This document shows, one piece after another, positions 45,357 to 54,527 of a stretch of DNA of 64,000 nt (positions are counted from its first letter, which is position 1; each line of letters starts with the position of its first letter). The DNA is from G965267185 sp965267185. GTDB taxonomy: Bacteria; Pseudomonadota; Alphaproteobacteria; UBA6615. The DNA is taken from assembly GCA_965267185.1 (NCBI GenBank), contig OZ253937.1, positions 3,844,001 to 3,908,000 of the forward strand, given 5' to 3'. Under the pieces are notes generated by a model. It was not told the DNA's origin, searched no databases, and saw only the letters and a list, made by a program, of their open reading frames with translations. Position numbers and translations under genes: made by a program.

Positions 45357-45992
45357 CTATTGCAGACTCTGGCTGCCGCCGGGTTGCTCGAACAGCAGTT
45401 CCACGAATTCGCGGAGCAGGCCGAGTTGATTGGCGACCAGCTCTGGCTCTTTCAACGTCTTCGACATGATGAAGGCGCCTTCGAGCGTGGCTGTAAACAT
45501 ATCGGCCAGCTGTTCGAGATCGATCTCGCGCCGTGGCGGATAGGCTTCGGCGGCGTTTCGCAGCATCTTGCCTAGATTGGCACGCCACTGACGATAAGCA
45601 TCGACGATGATTTCCAGCGTGTGCTCGTCGAACAGGTTCGCCTCGTAGATATAGGACGCGAACAAACAACCGGGATAAGGCTCGGCCAGCCCCTCCATCA
45701 TTTCCTTGTAGAGGCCGATGAGAAGCAGCACCTGCTGCAGCGGGTCGCGGGTGAGCTTTTGTACCCGCTCCCGATTTTCGGCGAAGAACTCCAAATCGGC
45801 TCGTGCAAACCGGTCAACCAGCGTATAGGCGAGCGCGGACTTACTATCGAAGTGATGGAAGAACGAGCCCTTGGTAACGCCGGCCTGGGCAACCAGCTTA
45901 TCGATCGACGTTGCGGCGAAGCCCTGATCCAGGATCATCGCCTCCGCCGTATCCAATATCTTGTTGCGTGTTGCCGTGCCGTCGCGCGCCAT
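45357..45992 (-). CDS. TetR/AcrR family transcriptional regulator
   Basis: 211 residues. N-terminal helix-turn-helix: TRNKILDTAEAMILDQGFAATSIDKLVAQAGVTKGSFFHHFDSKSALAYTLVDRF. The C-terminal ligand domain is of the TetR_C type seen in regulators with the phrase YPGCLFASYIYEANLFD. The palindrome at 46032-46049, about 40 bp before its start, and a second near the divergent methyltransferase gene are likely its own operators. Confidence 0.93.
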   Translation of the reverse strand: MARDGTATRNKILDTAEAMILDQGFAATSIDKLVAQAGVTKGSFFHHFDSKSALAYTLVDRFARADLEFFAENRERVQKLTRDPLQQVLLLIGLYKEMMEGLAEPYPGCLFASYIYEANLFDEHTLEIIVDAYRQWRANLGKMLRNAAEAYPPRREIDLEQLADMFTATLEGAFIMSKTLKEPELVANQLGLLREFVELLFEQPGGSQSLQ

Positions 45993-46031
45993 GTCTGGGT
46001 TTGCCCGTTCCTTATTTCAGATTCTTATCAT

Positions 46032-46049
46032 ATACCAACCAGTTGGTAT
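46032..46049. promoter_or_regulatory. TetR operator 1 (tetR side)
   Basis: ATACCAAC-CA-GTTGGTAT is a perfect 8-bp inverted repeat placed about 40 bp upstream of the regulator start, the usual position for autorepression. Confidence 0.75.
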
Positions 46050-46172
46050 GTTAAAAGCATAAAATCAATAGCCGGTTAGTGGGCATAACTCCCCGTTTTC
46101 TGGCGTATTTATCCCTATAATACGAAAGTCTTAGATATTTTTCGATTGACGAAACGAATCGATCCTCATATT

Positions 46173-46190
46173 AAACCAACCGGTCGGTAT
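46173..46190. promoter_or_regulatory. TetR operator 2 (methyltransferase side)
   Basis: AAACCAAC-CG-GTCGGTAT repeats operator 1 at 14 of 18 positions with the same arm spacing and lies 30 bp upstream of the methyltransferase start, so the same TetR protein probably represses both genes. Confidence 0.7.
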
Positions 46191-46219
46191 GTTTCCGGCG
46201 AAATTAATAGGAGAAGACG

Positions 46220-47329
46220 ATGTCTGCAGCAGAAAGTGTTGCGCCGTCCGAGGAGGATGGCTTTTCTGCCGCCAAGGCGGCGGCGTTTGAAGAGCGGTTG
46301 GTCGATGTGCTCAATGGCGGCGCGGTGTGCCTCATGACGTCGGTGGGGCACCGCACCGGGCTGTTCGACGCCATCGCTGATGGTACGCCCCGCACGAGCG
46401 CCCAAGTCGCCGCCAGCGCGGGCTTGAACGAGCGCTATGTGCGCGAATGGCTCGGCGCCATGCTCACCAGCGGGTTCGTCGAATGCGACGCCGCAGCGGG
46501 AACATTCCGTTTGCCTGCCGAGCACGCGGCCTGCCTGACCCGCGCGGCGACGCCGAACAATCTCGCAATGTTCGCCCAGTACATTCCTGAACTTGGCTCG
46601 GTCGAAGACCATATCGTCGACTGCTTCAAGAACGGGGGCGGCGTGCCGTACGAGCGCTTCAACCGCTTCCACGAGATCATGGCGGAAGATAGCGGCCAAT
46701 CGGTATTGCCCGCATTGCGCGAGCATATCCTGCCGTTGGTGCCGGGCATAATCGATCGATTGGAGAGCGGCATCGCCGTCCTCGATCTGGGGTGTGGCCG
46801 TGGCAAAGCGCTAACCCAGTTGGCTGAGTGGTATCCGAACAGCACGTTTACCGGCTACGACTTGTCGGCCGAAGCGGTGGCATGGGCGACGGCGAATGCC
46901 AAGGAAAAAGGCCTGCGCAACATAACGTTCGAGGTGCGCGATCTGCGCACGTTCGATCGGGATGCCGAGGAAGCGGCGTTCGACTTCGTCACCACCTTCG
47001 ATGCGGTGCACGACCAGGGTGATCCGCGGGCTATGATTCGCGGTATTCGGCGCACGTTGAAGCCTGGCGGGGTCTATCTAGCGCAAGATATTAACGGCTC
47101 GAGCCATGTGCACGAGAACTGCGATCACCCGATCGGGCCGCTGCTCTACACCATCTCCTGCATGCACTGCATGACCGTATCGCTGGCGCAAGAGAACGGC
47201 GAAGGCCTCGGCGCCATGTGGGGACATCAGAAGGCGGTGGAGATTTTCACCGAAGCTGGCTTCGGCAGTGTCGCGGTGAACGAACTCGAGCACGACATCC
47301 AAAATCTGTACTACGTCTGCCGGCCGTAA
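46220..47329 (+). CDS. Class I SAM-dependent methyltransferase with winged-helix domain
   Basis: 369 residues after AATAGGAGAAGACG. Residues about 30-110 form a winged-helix/dimerisation-like domain (GLFDAIADGTPRTSAQVAASAGLNERYVREWLGAMLTSGFVE); the Rossmann methyltransferase domain has the SAM-binding motif VLDLGCGRGKAL near 187 and a DAVHDQGDP motif IV near 260. The layout matches small-molecule methyltransferases of the type induced by TetR regulators. Under likely control of the divergent TetR. Substrate unknown. Confidence 0.88.
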   Translation: MSAAESVAPSEEDGFSAAKAAAFEERLVDVLNGGAVCLMTSVGHRTGLFDAIADGTPRTSAQVAASAGLNERYVREWLGAMLTSGFVECDAAAGTFRLPAEHAACLTRAATPNNLAMFAQYIPELGSVEDHIVDCFKNGGGVPYERFNRFHEIMAEDSGQSVLPALREHILPLVPGIIDRLESGIAVLDLGCGRGKALTQLAEWYPNSTFTGYDLSAEAVAWATANAKEKGLRNITFEVRDLRTFDRDAEEAAFDFVTTFDAVHDQGDPRAMIRGIRRTLKPGGVYLAQDINGSSHVHENCDHPIGPLLYTISCMHCMTVSLAQENGEGLGAMWGHQKAVEIFTEAGFGSVAVNELEHDIQNLYYVCRP

Positions 47330-47349
47330 CCACCGATATCACGTGTGGA

Positions 47350-47376
47350 GAGGGCCGGCCCGGAGCCGGCCCCTTC
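47350..47376 (+). terminator. Hairpin after the methyltransferase gene
   Basis: GGGCCGGC pairs with GCCGGCCC around CCGGA, followed by CTTCTCATTT. The T-tract is weak, so termination efficiency is uncertain; no other terminator is seen before the tRNA. Confidence 0.6.
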
Positions 47377-47506
47377 TCATTTGGCCCGTTTGGAGCTAGT
47401 CCGTCTGGCCCACGCCGTCGGCACCTTGCCATCTGTACCGTCGAAGCGTCTGTGATATATGGAGTGCAGTGCATCCTTCGAGTGTAGGAGCGCTGCCCCG
47501 CCGTGG

Positions 47507-47583
47507 GGGCCCGTAGTTCAGTTGGTTAGAACGGACCGCTCATAACGGTCATGTCGCAGGTTCGAGTCCTGCCGGGCCCACCA
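47507..47583 (+). tRNA. tRNA-Ile2 (CAU anticodon, lysidine type)
   Basis: Complete 77-nt cloverleaf with encoded CCA. Acceptor GGGCCCG/CGGGCCC, D-stem GTTC/GAAC, anticodon stem GACCG/CGGTC with loop CTCATAA (anticodon CAT at 47541-47543), T-stem GCAGG/CCTGC with TTCGAGT loop. The acceptor and anticodon arms match bacterial tRNA-Ile read through lysidine modification (TilS) rather than elongator or initiator tRNA-Met. A T-run (47585-47590) directly after CCA may terminate it. Confidence 0.93.
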
Positions 47584-47737
47584 CTTTTTTCGCATCGCAT
47601 TGTCAGAATAAAACGGTTTGAGCCGGCTAGGGGCGGTCTCAACCCTCACCAATCGCATCGCTCCGCCGTGTGAGTGTCGTGAGCGATTTTGATCGGCCAA
47701 CTTATGCTCAGTTGGTCTGAAAGGCCCCGCGCACCGG

Positions 47738-48463
47738 CTAATTGGCCAGGTGATTCTCCAATAGCTGTCCGCGGCCGTCGAGTCGGTCGATACCGCCGAG
47801 ATGGCGCAACAGCGCCCAGATGCCGGCTTGGTTGGTGGTCACGACCGGTTTACCCAGTTCCCGTTCCAATTCGGGTGCGATCTGCAGGCACGGCATGTTG
47901 CCGCCGGGAATGACGATGGCCTCGGCGTCATCGTGGTCGGTTTGGCGCACGAGTTCGCGCACGGTGTCGTAGGTGACGAGCGCGATTGAGAAATTGTCGA
48001 CAAGGCCCAGCCCGGCTATCGATACGACCTCGAAACCGCTGCCCGTCATGAAAGCCTGGCTAACCGCATTAACTTCGGGGCCGAACGGCGTGGCCATGGC
48101 AATGCGCTTCACGCCGAGGGTGTTGAGCGCGTCGACGATAGTGCGGGCGGCGGTCAGTGCCGGCTTGCCGCTCGCCGTTTCGATCCGCTGCTTCAGGTCG
48201 GCATCATAGTCGGGGCCCAGTTGAAAACTGGCTGCCGTAAGACAAAACAAGATGACTTCGACATTGGCTGCCGCGAGCAATTCCGCTTGCCGTGCTACAT
48301 CTTGGTCTTGTCCCGACAATCCCTCTTCGTCGACCGAGGTCATACCGAGGCGGGCGACATGCGCGCTCACCGATGGCGGCATTACCGCATAGTATTCTGG
48401 TTCGATGTTGGTGTTCGACGAGGGGATCAGAAGGCCCACGCGATGCTTGACGGCGTCCGGCAT
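47738..48463 (-). CDS. Asp/Glu racemase superfamily, maleate cis-trans isomerase-like
   Basis: 241 residues. GLLIPSSNTNIEPEYY at the N terminus and two catalytic-type cysteines, C74 in LFCLTAASF and C192 in GNMPCLQ, spaced like the two cysteines of maleate isomerase (C76/C194). The family includes maleate isomerase, arylmalonate decarboxylase and hydantoin racemase. It is the last gene of the leftward catabolic run, 50 bp after the dioxygenase beta subunit, which would suit conversion of maleate (or an analogue) to fumarate, or racemisation of a hydantoin handled by HyuAB. Confidence 0.87.
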   Translation of the reverse strand: MPDAVKHRVGLLIPSSNTNIEPEYYAVMPPSVSAHVARLGMTSVDEEGLSGQDQDVARQAELLAAANVEVILFCLTAASFQLGPDYDADLKQRIETASGKPALTAARTIVDALNTLGVKRIAMATPFGPEVNAVSQAFMTGSGFEVVSIAGLGLVDNFSIALVTYDTVRELVRQTDHDDAEAIVIPGGNMPCLQIAPELERELGKPVVTTNQAGIWALLRHLGGIDRLDGRGQLLENHLAN

Positions 48464-48512
48464 GGTCTACCCTTCGGTTAAGTTCCGCCCAGCGTTCATA
48501 AAGCCGCGCCGT

Positions 48513-48986
48513 TCAAATGGGCGTCGATAACATATGCGGGATCGACCAATTGTCGACGATGACGCTCTTGCGGCGAAACTTTGCCGCGTCGCCGTCGAGG
48601 ACGACCTCGTCGACATAGGAGCCGAAGCTATAGAGGCTGCCATTGCCCTCATTGTCGGCCTGAAACATGGCGTAGCTCGCCTCGACCGCATAGCCGCCTT
48701 CGACCGCTCCCTTGATACGCACGTTGCTGATCACATGCCTGTCGGTATGGATGCTGTATTCGTTGGCCTCCCGCAGCGACACAATGCGATCGCGCAGCAT
48801 GTTCTTGTTCTCACAAAGCATGAGCGAAACCGGCAGGCCGAGTTCGACATTCTCCCGTGGCAGGATCTCGTAGACGCAGTCTTCGACAAACAGTTCGAGC
48901 CAGTCCTCCAGCCGGTCGCCATCGAGCAAGGCGCCGTAGTCGGCGAACAAATCGTCGATGGCCAGCCGCGTGTCGACCGGGATCAT
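48513..48986 (-). CDS. Aromatic-ring-hydroxylating dioxygenase beta subunit
   Basis: 157 residues of the NTF2-like fold of small dioxygenase subunits: LAIDDLFADYGALLDGDRLEDWLELFVEDCVYEILPRENVE near the N terminus, YSIHTDRHVISNVRI in the middle and FRRKSVIVDNWSIPHM at the end. It stabilises the alpha3beta3 hexamer. Overlaps the alpha subunit by 4 bp. Confidence 0.92.
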   Translation of the reverse strand: MIPVDTRLAIDDLFADYGALLDGDRLEDWLELFVEDCVYEILPRENVELGLPVSLMLCENKNMLRDRIVSLREANEYSIHTDRHVISNVRIKGAVEGGYAVEASYAMFQADNEGNGSLYSFGSYVDEVVLDGDAAKFRRKSVIVDNWSIPHMLSTPI

Positions 48987-50239
48987 CGAACGGCGCCGTC
49001 GGGCTCGATGCCCATGAGTTCGGCATAGTAGGACCAGAAGCCGCGGATCGGCACATCGTTGACCCGGTAGGCGCGGTCAGAGATTTCACCCTTGCCGCCG
49101 ACTTCGATCACTGTGGTCGCGTCGGTCCCTTCGTTGCGGCTCGCCCGGTGGGCGATCTCGATGGCTTCAGCATCTTCCATCGATACCAGGCCGCCGGGCC
49201 CGAACAAGTTCAATTGCCGCAGCCGGTGCGCTGTCATGTCGTCGTCATCATCGGCGTAGCCAAAATAAGTCCACACCAGGTCGAACGCGTCGATGCCTTT
49301 GGTCTGAATCTGGCGGGTCGCCAGCGAGTTGTTGAGCTGCTGGAACGAGGCGTTGGGGAACATGGTCGAGATCGCCAGGTTGCGGTCGTCCAGATACTCT
49401 TGGCGGAATTCGAGCAAGCGCGGGTCACGCAGGGTCAGCTTGTCGCTATTGAGCTGGTGGCCGCCATAGGCATTCTTGGCGTCGGCGTCGCTGTCGGAGT
49501 GGGCGTGGGCGTAGGTAAGGTTATGGCGGTGGCGCGCATCCATCTCGACGCCGCCCTTCTGGGTCGCCCTGTCGAGCCCGAAGGTCACCAGGAATTCGTG
49601 CAATAGGCTGGCGTGGTAGGTGTCGCGCAAATTCTCCAGGTAGAGCTTCCAGTTGCCGTGAATGCGCTGGCGCTGGTAGCCGAGAACACGGACGGGCTTG
49701 TCGAACAGGCGGCTGATATGGCCGCACATCATCGGCCCCAGATAGTCTTCAATCGGTTCTATCGTTTGCGAAAAAGTGCCGAAGACGATGCCCTTGTAAC
49801 AGGCCACGCGCAGCGGCTTTAGCCCGTGCCTGGCTTTGTCGAAATCGTCGTCCATGCCGCCTTGGCCGCCGATGCCGCGCTGAAACGGAATGCCAATCAG
49901 ATTGCCGGCCAGATCGTAGCTCCAGCGGTGGTAGATACAGGTGTGCACCTTAGTGTTGCCGCGAGCGTGCCGGCACACCGCCGCGCCGCGATGGGCACAC
50001 CGGTTGACCATGGCGTGGACCGTGCCGTCGCCGTCGCGGTTGACCAGAACCGGCGTGTCGCCGAGCCAGGTAGTGCGAAAATCGCCCGGGTTGGGCATCT
50101 CCGCTTCCAGGCACAGATAGGCCCATGTCGGTCCGTGAAAGATCAACTCCTGCTCGCGCGCATAAATATCGGCATCGTGGTAGAGCCAATAGGGAACGCG
50201 GGAGTAATCGTTACGTTGCCACTCGACGTTTAACGACAT
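48983..50239 (-). CDS. Aromatic-ring-hydroxylating dioxygenase alpha subunit (Rieske)
   Basis: 418 residues from MSLNVEWQRNDYSRVPYW. The Rieske 2Fe-2S centre uses C81, H83, C101, H104 (NRCAHRGAAV...CIYHRWSYDL); the mononuclear iron is held by H209 and H214 within LRDTYHASLLH, with D206 as the bridging Asp. Closest-looking families are anthranilate/salicylate-type and terephthalate-type oxygenases acting on aromatic acids. Ferredoxin and reductase partners are not encoded nearby. Located between the ABC transporter ATPase and the beta subunit in the leftward run. Confidence 0.92.
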   Translation of the reverse strand: MSLNVEWQRNDYSRVPYWLYHDADIYAREQELIFHGPTWAYLCLEAEMPNPGDFRTTWLGDTPVLVNRDGDGTVHAMVNRCAHRGAAVCRHARGNTKVHTCIYHRWSYDLAGNLIGIPFQRGIGGQGGMDDDFDKARHGLKPLRVACYKGIVFGTFSQTIEPIEDYLGPMMCGHISRLFDKPVRVLGYQRQRIHGNWKLYLENLRDTYHASLLHEFLVTFGLDRATQKGGVEMDARHRHNLTYAHAHSDSDADAKNAYGGHQLNSDKLTLRDPRLLEFRQEYLDDRNLAISTMFPNASFQQLNNSLATRQIQTKGIDAFDLVWTYFGYADDDDDMTAHRLRQLNLFGPGGLVSMEDAEAIEIAHRASRNEGTDATTVIEVGGKGEISDRAYRVNDVPIRGFWSYYAELMGIEPDGAVR

Positions 50240-50299
50240 TGCTCCCCCTTTTGATCGCGGTGGATTTGGCCCGCGATGCATTGCCGGCCCGCGGCCGTT

Positions 50300-51445
50300 C
50301 TATTCCATCAATACCGATACGCTCGCCGGTTGCCAGGCGAGATTGACTCGATCGCCTTCGCTAACCAGGCGCGCGGCATCGGAGTTGGCGACATCGGATG
50401 TCAACGGCACGCCGTCTTCGGTCCGGGTTTCGAAGCGGAACATGCCGCCCAAGTACATTTTTTCCGTCACCGTCGCCGAACATCCGGTGCCGTTGAGCGA
50501 GCCCGGATCGCTCCCCAGTGCAACGTCCTCGAACCGCAGGGCGATCGATACCGGTTGGCCAACGGTCAGCCCGGCCGGAGCGATGCAGCGGAACGGCAGG
50601 CCACCGCACGCAATCAGACATTCGCCATTGTCTTCGATGGCGGTCACTTGGCCATCGAAGACGTTGGTATGGCCGACAAAATCGGCGACGAAGCGGGTTC
50701 TCGGCGTTTCGTAAATTTCTTCCGGCGTACCAACTTGTAGGATATGGCCCTGGTCCATCACCGCGATGCGGTCGGACATCGCCATTGCTTCGCCCTGATC
50801 GTGGGTGACGAAAATAAACGTATTGCCGAGCGATTTGTGCAGACGCCGCAATTCGTCCTGCATCTGCAGGCGCAATTGCAGATCGAGTGCGCCGAGTGGT
50901 TCGTCGAGCAACAGAACGGACGGGTCGTTGATCAGCGCCCGCGCCATCGCCACCCGCTGCTTTTGACCACCGCTCAATTGGTTGATCTTGCGTTCGCCGT
51001 AACCTTCGAGGCGCACCAGATCGAGTGCCTGGTGTACTTTTTGCGAAATCACGCCATCGTCGAGGCGTTTCATCTTCAGGCCGAACGCAACATTGTCGAG
51101 CACATTCATGTGCGGGAACAACGCCAGGTGCTGGAAGATCATATTGGTGTTGCGCGCATAGGGTGGGGCGCCGAAGGTGTCGGCCCCGTCGATGAGAATT
51201 TGGCCGTCGCTTGGCGTCTCGAACCCGCCGATCATGCGCAGCAGCGTGGTCTTGCCGCAGCCCGACGGTCCGAGCAGTGAAAAAAACTCGCCGCGGCGGA
51301 TCTCGAGCGAAACGCTATCGAGTGCGGTGACCTCACCGAACCATTTGGAGACGCCGCGAATCTCGACCGCGGATTCGGCATTCGCCGACCGTTGAGGCGG
51401 CGTATCGGTTGACGGTGTGTCAAATTCGGAGGCGGGTTCTGTCAC
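50300..51445 (-). CDS. Spermidine/putrescine-type ABC transporter ATP-binding protein (PotA-like)
   Basis: 381 residues. Walker A GPSGCGKTTL, signature LSGGQKQRVAMARAL, Walker B VLLLDEPLGALD and the TOBE domain at the C terminus (SIALRFEDVALG). Drives uptake by the two permeases and the Tat-exported binding protein of the same run. The name describes the family only; embedding in a hydantoinase/dioxygenase run suggests the pathway substrate is imported here. Confidence 0.92.
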   Translation of the reverse strand: MTEPASEFDTPSTDTPPQRSANAESAVEIRGVSKWFGEVTALDSVSLEIRRGEFFSLLGPSGCGKTTLLRMIGGFETPSDGQILIDGADTFGAPPYARNTNMIFQHLALFPHMNVLDNVAFGLKMKRLDDGVISQKVHQALDLVRLEGYGERKINQLSGGQKQRVAMARALINDPSVLLLDEPLGALDLQLRLQMQDELRRLHKSLGNTFIFVTHDQGEAMAMSDRIAVMDQGHILQVGTPEEIYETPRTRFVADFVGHTNVFDGQVTAIEDNGECLIACGGLPFRCIAPAGLTVGQPVSIALRFEDVALGSDPGSLNGTGCSATVTEKMYLGGMFRFETRTEDGVPLTSDVANSDAARLVSEGDRVNLAWQPASVSVLME

Positions 51446-51483
51446 CGCTCGGTCCTTTTAGTTCTCAACATTTCGAGCGCCGC

Positions 51484-51512
51484 GGTGGCCGTGGCTTTAC
51501 GCCACGGCCACC
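51484..51512 (-). terminator. Intercistronic stem-loop after the binding-protein gene
   Basis: GGTGGCCGTGGC pairs over 12 perfect positions with GCCACGGCCACC around loop TTTAC, between the binding-protein and ATPase genes. There is no U-run, so it more likely protects or attenuates the upstream message, as in the aap operon. Confidence 0.6.
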
Positions 51513-51528
51513 ACAGCAATAAGACCGG

Positions 51529-52656
51529 TCAGGCCGTCTTGATGGTGTTCCAAGACTCGACCCATTTGTCGATATTGGCCGGGAAGTTAAGCCCATAGAG
51601 CTTGACCCCACGGTCGACTAGATCGAAGCCCAGCTTGCGCTTGTCTGCGGCGCTGAACAATGTCGCAACCTCGGCCGAGGTCGACGGATAGTTCGTCACC
51701 TCGGTCAGCTTCTGGCCGTATTCCTTGGACAGCATCGCATTGATGACAGCCTCAGCGTTGGCCGCATTGGGCGAGTCCTTCGGCACGAAGCCGGACTGGT
51801 TCCAAGTCAATAGACCATCGGTCGGCCAATTGTTGGTGACGTTCAGGTTCTGTTTTTGCAGAGCTGCCCGCATAGCGATCCAGCCATACATCGCCCAGAC
51901 TTCGCCGGAGGACACCAGATTCACCGCCTCGCCGAACTTGGTCCACATGGTGCGCACGTTCTTCTTGCGGTCGATCAGATAGGCAGTGATGTCCTTAAGA
52001 TCGCTGGCGTCCATGGCGACCGGATCAGGATGGCCGCGGTGCAATGCGGCAGCCATGATCATGCCGTGGGCATCGTCGCGCCAGGCGACACGGCCCTTAT
52101 ACTTATCGTCGAAGAGAACGCCCCAGGACTGGGTCAACGGATCGTCGGTCGGGATCTTGTCGGCGTTATAGATGACCGAGTCATAACCCCAAACGACCGG
52201 GATCATATAGGTCTTGCCGGCCCGGGTGACGATGTCTTTCTTGAACAACGGCATCAGGTTATTGGCGTTGGGAATTTTGCTCATATCGAGCGCGTGCAGG
52301 CGTTCGTCGCCGTCCTTCTCGCCCAACGCCGGACCTTTTACGAACTGGGTCAAGCTGACCATCATGTCGTAGTTCTTGGTGCCGCCGGGCGCCATCAATT
52401 TGGCAAGCGTGTCGGTCGGCGATACGTACGGCGCATTTTCCACCGTGACCCCAGACAGTTGTTCGACAATCGGCCGTGCCGGGTCGGGAATGAAGACACC
52501 GGGCATGATGGCGACGACTTTCTTCGACTGGGCGAAGGCCGACGAGAACGGCAACGAACTGGCGGCGAGTCCGCTGAGGCCGGCGACGCCGGCTCCCTTT
52601 AGAAAAGTGCGGCGGTCGGCACTTAAACTAGGTAAGTCAGAAATGGACTTTTTCAT
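51529..52656 (-). CDS. Tat-exported ABC transporter substrate-binding protein (PotD-like)
   Basis: 375 residues starting at MKKSISDLPSLSADRRTFLKGAG; the twin-arginine motif and hydrophobic stretch (VAGLSGLAASSLPFSSAFAQ) predict Tat export. The mature part has the fold of the spermidine/putrescine-binding (type 8) proteins, for example VVWGYDSVIYNADKIPTDDP and GEVWAMYGWIAMRAALQ. An upstream in-frame start would add 19 residues and spoil the signal. Ligand unknown. Confidence 0.9.
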   Translation of the reverse strand: MKKSISDLPSLSADRRTFLKGAGVAGLSGLAASSLPFSSAFAQSKKVVAIMPGVFIPDPARPIVEQLSGVTVENAPYVSPTDTLAKLMAPGGTKNYDMMVSLTQFVKGPALGEKDGDERLHALDMSKIPNANNLMPLFKKDIVTRAGKTYMIPVVWGYDSVIYNADKIPTDDPLTQSWGVLFDDKYKGRVAWRDDAHGMIMAAALHRGHPDPVAMDASDLKDITAYLIDRKKNVRTMWTKFGEAVNLVSSGEVWAMYGWIAMRAALQKQNLNVTNNWPTDGLLTWNQSGFVPKDSPNAANAEAVINAMLSKEYGQKLTEVTNYPSTSAEVATLFSAADKRKLGFDLVDRGVKLYGLNFPANIDKWVESWNTIKTA

Positions 52657-52727
52657 CTTAGTTCCTCCCTTTGTTGGGTTGCTTGTGTTTTCTACGCACA
52701 CAACTTCCTTCATCCCGCCGTTCAGAT

Positions 52728-53591
52728 TTAATTTGTGGCGCTCCGCGAAGCGCGCCGCATAAAGATAAATCCGATCAACGAGCTAAAGATCGAAATCACG
52801 ATGATAAGCACTGCCATCGCGGGTAACTGGGGAGCTAATTCGTCGACGATAAGCCCCCAGAACTGGACCGGTATCGTGCGGTCAAACCCGGACACGAATA
52901 TCGTGCGGATAAACTCGTCGAACGACAGGCTGAACGAGAACAGCGCCGTGGCGATAACGCCGGGCCGGATGATCGGAAACACGATGCGGGTGAATATCTC
53001 CCAGGGCCGTGCGCCGAGATCCATCGCCGCTTCCTCAAGCGCCCGGTCGAACCCATGCAGGCGCGGAAACAGCGTGAGAAATGCGAACGGCAGCACCCAG
53101 TTGACGTGGGCAACCAGAACCGTCGTCCATAGCGAGGACCGCACACCGGAAAACCCGAAGAAAATCAACAAAACGATGCCGCCGATGATGCCGGGAATGA
53201 TAATCGGCACCAGAATAAGATAGAGGATGATGGGTTTTCCGCGGAACTGATGGCGGAACCCCATCGCCAACGACAGCGCCAGCGTTGTCGCAATCGCAGC
53301 GGCCAAGAAGCCGACTGCTAAGCTGTTGCCCAGCGCTTTCAGCAGGGCCGGGCTTTCGAACACGACTTCGTACCAGCGGATCGTGAACCCCTGAAAGGGG
53401 AAGCCGACGATTTCTGAATTATTGAATGACAGCAGCACGATCATTAAGAGCGGGCCGTACAGGAAGGTGTAGAAGACACCGGCGTAGATCCATAGCGCGG
53501 TGCGGTAGCCGCCATAGGGCCGGTGGTTGCGCGCCGGTTTGCGGGTGCGGGGTTTGGCGATATTTGCCTGTCCGGCGGCGATCGAGGTCAT
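52728..53591 (-). CDS. ABC transporter permease (PotC-like)
   Basis: 287 residues with six predicted membrane segments and the EAA loop EEAAMDLGARPWEIFTRIVFPIIRPG. One of two permeases of the polyamine-type importer, 3 bp downstream of the first. The binding-protein gene follows after about 70 bp. Confidence 0.92.
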   Translation of the reverse strand: MTSIAAGQANIAKPRTRKPARNHRPYGGYRTALWIYAGVFYTFLYGPLLMIVLLSFNNSEIVGFPFQGFTIRWYEVVFESPALLKALGNSLAVGFLAAAIATTLALSLAMGFRHQFRGKPIILYLILVPIIIPGIIGGIVLLIFFGFSGVRSSLWTTVLVAHVNWVLPFAFLTLFPRLHGFDRALEEAAMDLGARPWEIFTRIVFPIIRPGVIATALFSFSLSFDEFIRTIFVSGFDRTIPVQFWGLIVDELAPQLPAMAVLIIVISIFSSLIGFIFMRRASRSATN

Positions 53592-53594
53592 GGC

Positions 53595-54527
53595 CTAGCT
53601 ATTCCGCCCGCCGGTGAAGACGTGCTGCACGCCGATCCAGCGCGAGCTGACCAGTAGCAGTACCAGGACGATGCCCACCAAAGTTATCGACAAGGCCGAG
53701 CCGAACGCCCAGTTATTGTTAGCCAGGAACTGGCTGGCGATCACGTTGCCGTACATGATTCCGGAGGGGCCGCCGAGCAGTTGCGGTGTGACGAACGCGC
53801 TGATCGACAGCAGGAACACCATGATGCAGCCCGACAGCACGCCGGGCCAGCTCAGCGGCAGAATCACACGCCGGAAGACCGCCGCAGGCCGTGCGCCAAG
53901 GTCGGTTGCCGCCTCGACGAGGGCGGGATCGATTTTTTCCAACGACAGATAAATCGGCAGCGTCATGAACAGCGTGTAGACGTAGACCAGACCCAGGAAC
54001 ACGGCGCCTTCGTTGAACAGCAGCCAGTCGACCGGCGCGTCGACAATGCCCAGCGCCTGCAGGGCATTGTTGATCGCGCCATTGCGGCCGAGAATCGGCA
54101 GCCAGACGAAGGCGCGGATGACGTAGCTTGTCCAAAACGGCAGGAACATCAGCAGTACGAAGAGCGCCTTTTGCATGCCCTTTAGGCGCGACAGCAGATA
54201 GGCAACCGGGTAGGAGATCACCGCTGTCATCGCTGTCGTCATCAAGGCGATCCGCAGGGTCTTGAAGAGCTGATCGCGGTACAGTTCGGTGACCAGAACG
54301 CGGGCATAATTGTCGAACGAAAAATCGGGTTTGGTGCCGAAGATCGTCGAGGTCCAGAACGACATCATCAGCATGAACAAAAGCGGTGCCAGGCCGAACA
54401 CCAGCAGCCACAGCACACCGGGACCGAGCAGCCAGAACGGCCGGCCGATCGGCTTGACCCCGCCGTCCTTTATGACGGCGCGTTTCTTGCGCCCGGCGAA
54501 AAAGCGATGTTCGGTTAACGCGGTCAC
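53595..54527 (-). CDS. ABC transporter permease (PotB-like)
   Basis: 310 residues with six membrane segments and the EAA loop VEAATDLGARPAAVFRRVILPLSWPG. It overlaps the end of hyuB by 4 bp, so hydantoinase and transporter genes are translationally coupled, strong evidence that they serve one pathway. Confidence 0.92.
   Translation of the reverse strand: MTALTEHRFFAGRKKRAVIKDGGVKPIGRPFWLLGPGVLWLLVFGLAPLLFMLMMSFWTSTIFGTKPDFSFDNYARVLVTELYRDQLFKTLRIALMTTAMTAVISYPVAYLLSRLKGMQKALFVLLMFLPFWTSYVIRAFVWLPILGRNGAINNALQALGIVDAPVDWLLFNEGAVFLGLVYVYTLFMTLPIYLSLEKIDPALVEAATDLGARPAAVFRRVILPLSWPGVLSGCIMVFLLSISAFVTPQLLGGPSGIMYGNVIASQFLANNNWAFGSALSITLVGIVLVLLLVSSRWIGVQHVFTGGRNS

Noticed and set aside
47518..47700. 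60-codon frame with the phrase WARQDSNLRHDRYERSVLT
   Set aside because: Well-known artefact: it is the translation of the complement of a tRNA gene, here tRNA-Ile2.
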